Source: an uncultured Erysipelotrichaceae bacterium
GTDB taxonomy: Bacteria; Bacillota_I; Bacilli_A; RF39; UBA660
Length of the DNA: 8,758 bases
Direction of reading: 5' to 3'
Assembly (NCBI GenBank): GCA_902797275.1
Contig: CADBSI010000055.1
Location: forward strand, 1-8,758
The first letter of the stretch is position 1. Each line of letters opens with the position of its first letter. The position numbers were made by a program, and so were the translations under genes. This document shows positions 5,504 through 8,758 of this stretch, one piece after another. The notes below the pieces were generated by a model. The model ran no database searches. It worked only from the letters and a program-made list of their open reading frames with translations, and was not told where the DNA came from.

Positions 5504-6208
5504 ATGGAAGAAAAAATAAAAATAGAAAATGAAAATTTAGCTAATTATGTAATGTTTAAATTAGATAAATTAGATAATGAATTTACAGAACAAGAACTAA
5601 ATCAAATAACAGAAGTAGTTCTTGATTATAATGAAAGTAGAGAAAGTAGTTTTATTTTTATAAAAGAGTTAGAAAAACTTAAAAATTTAAAAAGTATTAC
5701 TATCAGAAATGGTTATATTTATAATAATGATTATAATATTTTCTTAAATTTAAATAATTTATCAGAGTTTGTATTTGAAAGATGTGAATTTGAAAAAGTA
5801 GAATTAATTGCTTCTCTTAAGTTAAAAAGTTTATCTTTAATTAATTGCAAAATAGATAGTTATTCATTTATTAGTGTTTTAAATTTAGAAGAATTAACAA
5901 TAACAAATGGAAGAATTGAAATGAATCGAATAAATATGTTGAAAAATTTAAAATATTTACAGTTATCTTATTCAAATATAATAGATAATAATTATTTGAA
6001 TCTTGATAAAATAGAAGAATTATATATAGATAATACTAATATTAATAAGTTTGATTTTTTAAATAAATTTAAAAATTTAAGAATTGTAAGTATTGATAAA
6101 AATCAATATTATAATAATAAAGATTTCTTTGATAATTTAAGTAAAAATAACGTTTTAGTTTTAGAAGAAAATATGATAGAATTTGGTGGTGAAGACAATG
6201 GAATATAA
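5504..6208 (+). CDS. Cytosolic leucine-rich-repeat protein
   Basis: The 234-aa protein has a short acidic N-terminal region (1-57). About seven LRR units of 20-24 residues follow (about 59-205), each with the pattern LxxLxxLxLxxxxI; examples are LKNLKSITIRNGYI, LNLEELTITNGRI and LKNLKYLQLSYSNI. LRR stacks are protein-binding scaffolds; the partner is unknown. There is no signal peptide, membrane segment or cell-wall anchor, so unlike internalins it should stay inside the cell. The start follows AGGAG at six bases and a good promoter. Its last eleven bases overlap the ATG of the transglutaminase-like frame at 6198, so the two were built to be co-translated and may interact. The LRR number is approximate because the units are degenerate. 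Confidence 0.85.
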   Translation: MEEKIKIENENLANYVMFKLDKLDNEFTEQELNQITEVVLDYNESRESSFIFIKELEKLKNLKSITIRNGYIYNNDYNIFLNLNNLSEFVFERCEFEKVELIASLKLKSLSLINCKIDSYSFISVLNLEELTITNGRIEMNRINMLKNLKYLQLSYSNIIDNNYLNLDKIEELYIDNTNINKFDFLNKFKNLRIVSIDKNQYYNNKDFFDNLSKNNVLVLEENMIEFGGEDNGI

Positions 6209-7751
6209 TTATCAACAAAGATTTCGTTTTTTATCTTCTCCTTTTAATATTGAGATAGCAAATAAATTTTGTAGTGAGCATCCCAACGATAAGGTTTTAT
6301 TTGAAGTAAAAAATACTAAAGGCATGACATCTTCAATGTAAAAACAGTTAAAACCAAATGCAGCAATTAGAGTTGTAGGAGGTTATGATTATAAAAAAAT
6401 CAATGGAATTAATAGCTTTTATAATGGAAAGCAAGAAAAATTCGTAAAAGAGCTTTGTCATAATTCGGTTATATATTCAAGAAATGAATTAATTAGAATA
6501 TTAATGGAAATTGAAAAAATAGAAGCTAATATTAATAAGAATTGGTCTAGTATTCAAAAAGTGATATATGTATATGATGTTTTAAAAAGTAAAATAATGT
6601 ATGATCCAAAGTATGAAAAAAAGTCATATGATGAAACTAGTACTTTAAGAGGATTAATTACTAAACAGAGCGTGTGTGCAGGTTTTGCTTTAATTTTTAA
6701 AGAATTTATGGACAGGAATGATATAAAATGTGAATATGTTGTGGGTGGTAGAAATAAAACTGAAATTAGACATGCATGGAATATTATTGAAATAAATCAA
6801 AAAAAATACCCTATAGATTTAACTTGGGATAATGCTACTTTTCGTGAGGGAAATACCACAAGTTTTCATTGGCTTGGAACAGATCCAATTGATTTTAGTA
6901 GTAGTCATTATCCAGCTTCTTTTGAAGAAACTCAGGATTATCATCATACCTTGTCTAAATTAGATTTGGATTTTGTTAAAAAAGCATATTCAGGAATGAA
7001 TTTATGGAGAGAAAAGGATTATGCATCAACAACTTATATAGCGACTAGAAAAGATGGAACAAAATATATTATTGCCCAAGTAGGTAGAAATGAATATAAT
7101 AATCATACCTATTATCGATATTATTATGAAGAATTATCAACAGATGGAAAAAAACAAGCACCTTTAATATTGTATGGTACGATTAATTTAACTTATATAA
7201 TTTATGGTATAGCTTTTGACAAACCACTTCCAGACGGTGTTTTAGAAGTAGTTGAAAATGTTTACTTTTCAAGAGAAAATATTAAAGATTCATTATCTAA
7301 GAAGATACAGTATTTAGGAAACGATGTAAGAAAAGCTAATAAAAAAGATTTTGTATCATCTTATAGAGAAATAGTAAAGCCATATGAAATAGCAAAATTG
7401 TTTTCTTACCCAACAAAAGTATTTACTAGAAGTGATGGAAGTATTTTTATTGCTCAAAAAATGTCCTCATCACAAAATGTAGGTGGTATTAATGTTATAC
7501 GATACGATATCTTTGAAATGATTCATCAAGATGGAAAAAGCATTTTAAAACGAAATGTTGTATATACAGAAAGAGATATTTTTAACGATGAAAGACAGAG
7601 TATAAGTGATGAATATTTAAGTCGGGCAAGACTTGATAGAAAAGTTGATGAAGCAGGTGGCTATATAGGTTATTATGATAATGTAGCTAAACTGTTTGCA
7701 ACGTTTAAAAAAATTGATATAGATTCTGATGTTGTTAGTAGAAGAAAATAG
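6198..7751 (+). pseudogene. Full transglutaminase-like reading frame, interrupted by TAA at codon 48
   Basis: The frame opens at ATG 6198, eleven bases inside the end of the LRR gene, and runs in one phase to the TAG at 7749-7751. It would encode 517 residues but has TAA at 6339-6341, in the context MTSSM-stop-KQLKPNAAIRVVGGYD. The stretch before 6504 (PFNIEIANKFCSEHPNDKVL, and RVVGGYD to VIYSRNEL) reads as ordinary protein and agrees with the N-terminal part of this family as I remember it. A single TTA (Leu) to TAA change explains the stop. No frameshift is needed. The rest shows no decay, so the mutation is recent or is a base-call error. If real, only a 47-aa peptide is made from 6198 unless translation restarts downstream. 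Confidence 0.75.
6504..7751 (+). CDS. Transglutaminase-like protein, open C-terminal part (415 aa)
   Basis: This is the longest open stretch of the interrupted frame. It holds the transglutaminase-like (papain-fold) core with a complete triad: Cys58 in QSVCAGFA, His90 in RHAWNI and Asp105 in YPIDLTWDN. In bacteria this fold includes cysteine proteases, cyclising enzymes and cross-linking enzymes, so the reaction cannot be named. A second region (about 160-415) has no recognised domain. It includes a repeated theme: an ATRKDGTKYIIAQ strand at about 181-193 and a TRSDGSIFIAQK strand at about 310-321. There is no signal peptide, so the protein is cytosolic. The ATG at 6504 lacks any Shine-Dalgarno sequence and starts inside a helix of the family, which argues that it is not the natural start. 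Whether an active enzyme is made depends on the TAA at 6339. Confidence 0.7.
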   Translation: MEIEKIEANINKNWSSIQKVIYVYDVLKSKIMYDPKYEKKSYDETSTLRGLITKQSVCAGFALIFKEFMDRNDIKCEYVVGGRNKTEIRHAWNIIEINQKKYPIDLTWDNATFREGNTTSFHWLGTDPIDFSSSHYPASFEETQDYHHTLSKLDLDFVKKAYSGMNLWREKDYASTTYIATRKDGTKYIIAQVGRNEYNNHTYYRYYYEELSTDGKKQAPLILYGTINLTYIIYGIAFDKPLPDGVLEVVENVYFSRENIKDSLSKKIQYLGNDVRKANKKDFVSSYREIVKPYEIAKLFSYPTKVFTRSDGSIFIAQKMSSSQNVGGINVIRYDIFEMIHQDGKSILKRNVVYTERDIFNDERQSISDEYLSRARLDRKVDEAGGYIGYYDNVAKLFATFKKIDIDSDVVSRRK

Positions 7752-7790
7752 ATTTAGATATAAAAAATATCAAATAAATATTTGATAAAT

Positions 7791-7810
7791 ATGTACCTAA
7801 AATGTACCTA
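7791..7810 (+). repeat. Two tandem ATGTACCTA 9-mers
   Basis: ATGTACCTA occurs at 7791-7799 and again at 7802-7810, an 11-base period. It lies between the transglutaminase-like gene and its terminator. Closely spaced direct repeats of this size can be protein-binding sites, for example arm sites of tyrosine integrases, but no integrase gene is in the window. Confidence 0.45.
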
Positions 7811-7830
7811 GATAATAAAAATAATAATAA

Positions 7831-7858
7831 AACCCTTATAAAATAAGGGTTAATTTTT
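7831..7858 (+). terminator. Bidirectional Rho-independent terminator after the LRR/transglutaminase operon
   Basis: A perfect 9-bp stem (AACCCTTAT at 7831-7839, ATAAGGGTT at 7843-7851) with a 3-base AAA loop is followed by AA and five T. On the minus strand it is followed by a T-rich stretch as well, so it could also stop leftward transcription. Confidence 0.85.
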
Positions 7859-8016
7859 ATTTGGTGCGTCAGTTATAGACGTTTGGAAATTCCTATAAAG
7901 GTTAATTCCTTAATTACATTATACACTATTTTTCATATTTTAAAAGAATAATATGGTTTTTATATATATTTATTTGTAAAATTGGAATCTTATAATAATT
8001 AAACTATCATCTTCTA
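7859..8016. other. Intergenic stretch without a recognisable gene
   Basis: Together with the bases after 7751 this makes a gap of about 295 bases with no gene. A short patch (7862-7887) is richer in G/C than its surroundings and includes CGTC...GACG, a 4-bp inverted repeat around seven bases. A minus-strand TATAAT (7917-7922) could drive a short RNA ending at the terminator at 7831-7851. Neither a tRNA fold nor a known riboswitch motif fits. I see no supported function. Confidence 0.3.
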
Positions 8017-8025
8017 TGTTATAAT
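8017..8025 (+). promoter_or_regulatory. Extended -10 promoter of the VanZ-family gene
   Basis: TG-T-TATAAT (TATAAT at 8020-8025) is a perfect extended -10. The -35 region at the expected distance is poor, as is usual for extended -10 promoters. The start would be near 8032, leaving just the ribosome binding site AAAGGAG (8034-8040) before the ATG at 8047. Confidence 0.65.
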
Positions 8026-8046
8026 TAGAACGTAAAGGAGTTTTAT

Positions 8047-8556
8047 ATGAAAATTGTAGTTGATTTTATAGTTTTAATTATTTTATATATATTTGTATTT
8101 TTGAAGATATGGAAAAAAGAAGGAAAGGATAAACTAGTTATAAAAACACTTATGTATATTTATATTTCATTTGTTTTATTCTTTACTTTAATGCCTATTA
8201 TAGCATCTTTACCACATATTTTTGATCATTCTTATGTATTCATGAATATGAATCTTTTTAGTGATGTTTTCGGAGGACGTGGCGATTTTGTTAGACAAGT
8301 TTTATTAAATGTAATTATGACAATTCCTTTTGGATTTTTATTACCATTAACAAATAAGAAATATAATTTTATTAAAGTAGTATTATATACATTCTTATTT
8401 AGTTTATGTATTGAGTTATTACAGCCATTAATAAATGGTGTCAGATCATCTGATATTACTGATTTAGTAACCAATACTTGCGGCGGAATTATTGGTTATA
8501 TATTTTATTTAATATTTAAACCATTAATACATAAAATATTAAGTATCATAAAATAG
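8047..8556 (+). CDS. VanZ-family membrane protein
   Basis: The 169-aa protein has about five hydrophobic helices (3-19, 33-53, 86-101, 108-128, 143-159). It carries the VanZ-family signature: NVIMTIPFGFLLP (88-100), then the E-x-x-Q motif ELLQ (123-126), SSDITDLVTN (134-143) and GGIIGY (146-151). VanZ of the enterococcal vanA cluster gives low-level teicoplanin resistance by an unsettled mechanism. Most chromosomal relatives have no proven role, so resistance should not be assumed. AAAGGAG lies six bases before the ATG and supports this start. It has its own promoter, and the next gene has another promoter 49 bases after the stop, so it is probably transcribed alone, with no clear terminator between them. 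Confidence 0.9.
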   Translation: MKIVVDFIVLIILYIFVFLKIWKKEGKDKLVIKTLMYIYISFVLFFTLMPIIASLPHIFDHSYVFMNMNLFSDVFGGRGDFVRQVLLNVIMTIPFGFLLPLTNKKYNFIKVVLYTFLFSLCIELLQPLINGVRSSDITDLVTNTCGGIIGYIFYLIFKPLIHKILSIIK

Positions 8557-8601
8557 TAATATTGCGATGATTAAAGTTGCTGATAAAATTTGTTAATTGT
8601 A

Positions 8602-8610
8602 TGGTATAAT
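8602..8610 (+). promoter_or_regulatory. Extended -10 promoter of the last lipoprotein gene
   Basis: TG-G-TATAAT (TATAAT at 8605-8610) is a perfect extended -10. It places the start near 8617, immediately before the TAGGAGG ribosome binding site (8618-8624). No convincing -35 is seen. Confidence 0.6.
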
Positions 8611-8628
8611 AGAGTTGTAGGAGGACTT

Positions 8629-8758
8629 ATGAAAAAAAAAAATATTATTTTATGCTTAATAATGCTTATTATATTATTTTCTATTACAGGATGTAGATTT
8701 ACAAAAAAAGAAAAATCATCCGAGAACAATAAATATGATGGCTATGAATTAGTTACTG
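8629..8758 (+). CDS. Lipoprotein, N-terminal part (runs off the right edge)
   Basis: The frame starts at ATG 8629 after AGGAGG (8619-8624) and continues to the window end, giving 43 visible residues. The N-terminus has lysines 2-4, a hydrophobic stretch (about 6-19) and a lipobox (SITGC, Cys22), so the product should be lipidated and attached outside the membrane. A polar Lys/Ser/Asn linker follows, then NKYDGYELVT, which is not enough to name a family. The 11-base A run after the start codon is a plausible site for slippage or sequencing error. Confidence 0.85.
   Translation, partial: MKKKNIILCLIMLIILFSITGCRFTKKEKSSENNKYDGYELVT

Noticed and set aside
6378..6447. AGGAGG followed by ATG (6385) opening a 20-codon frame, possibly a restart site after the TAA at 6339.
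   Set aside because: The bases encode Gly-Gly-Tyr in the main frame, the small frame is out of phase and ends at 6447, and no in-frame start lies at a suitable distance.
7863..7920. Minus-strand sequence ending GACGCACCA, resembling a tRNA 3' end.
   Set aside because: No T-arm, anticodon arm or acceptor pairing can be built upstream.
8130..8142. A third partial match (ATAAACTAGTTAT) to the 38-bp repeat, inside the VanZ gene.
   Set aside because: Only about 13 bases match, in coding sequence, around a short palindrome likely by chance in such AT-rich DNA.
8232..8474. An 80-aa minus-strand frame.
   Set aside because: It lies entirely opposite the conserved VanZ-family motifs and has no ribosome binding site.

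Overview
The window is strongly AT-rich. Its genes use Shine-Dalgarno sites (AGGAG/GGAGG), extended -10 promoters (TG-N-TATAAT) and Gram-positive-type lipoproteins. This points to a low-GC Bacillota lineage, plausibly an uncultured gut Bacilli-type genome, though the sequence cannot fix the taxon. All legible tryptophans in intact genes are TGG and the intact genes end in TAA or TAG, so the standard bacterial code is assumed.

Left part (1-2150): a terminator of an off-window gene, a small conserved-looking 89-aa protein (+), then a minus-strand two-gene operon. That operon encodes a membrane-anchored RsgI-middle-domain/PepSY protein followed by a cysteine-rich lipoprotein, and it ends at a strong terminator at 357-376. 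Both products should act outside the membrane.

Middle part (2200-5500), all on the minus strand. First comes a decayed gene for a four-helix membrane domain fused to a flavodoxin (2203-3043), carrying at least five lesions. Next is a DinJ/YafQ-type toxin-antitoxin operon (3118-3683) with its own strong promoter and a palindrome over the -10 region. Then comes an ABC-F ATPase of the ribosome-protection type (3808-5313). Two near-identical 38-bp direct repeats bracket the toxin-antitoxin unit; one of them is the 3' end of the ABC-F gene, so the unit looks inserted there. The ABC-F mRNA leader holds a six-codon leader peptide and three complementary segments able to form two mutually exclusive hairpins, one covering the ABC-F ribosome binding site and start codon. 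This is the layout of a drug-responsive translational attenuator and is the most interesting object in the window.

Right part (5450-8758), plus strand: a cytosolic leucine-rich-repeat protein translationally overlapping a transglutaminase-like protein. The transglutaminase reading frame really begins at 6198 but carries a TAA at codon 48, so only the part from 6504 is open. After a terminator and a gene-poor stretch of about 295 bases come a VanZ-family membrane protein and the start of another lipoprotein, each with its own extended -10 promoter.

The genes do not form one pathway. The window reads as accessory chromosome with several independent small modules (envelope sensor, toxin-antitoxin, antibiotic-tolerance ATPase, LRR/transglutaminase pair, VanZ) and two genes with disabling changes.
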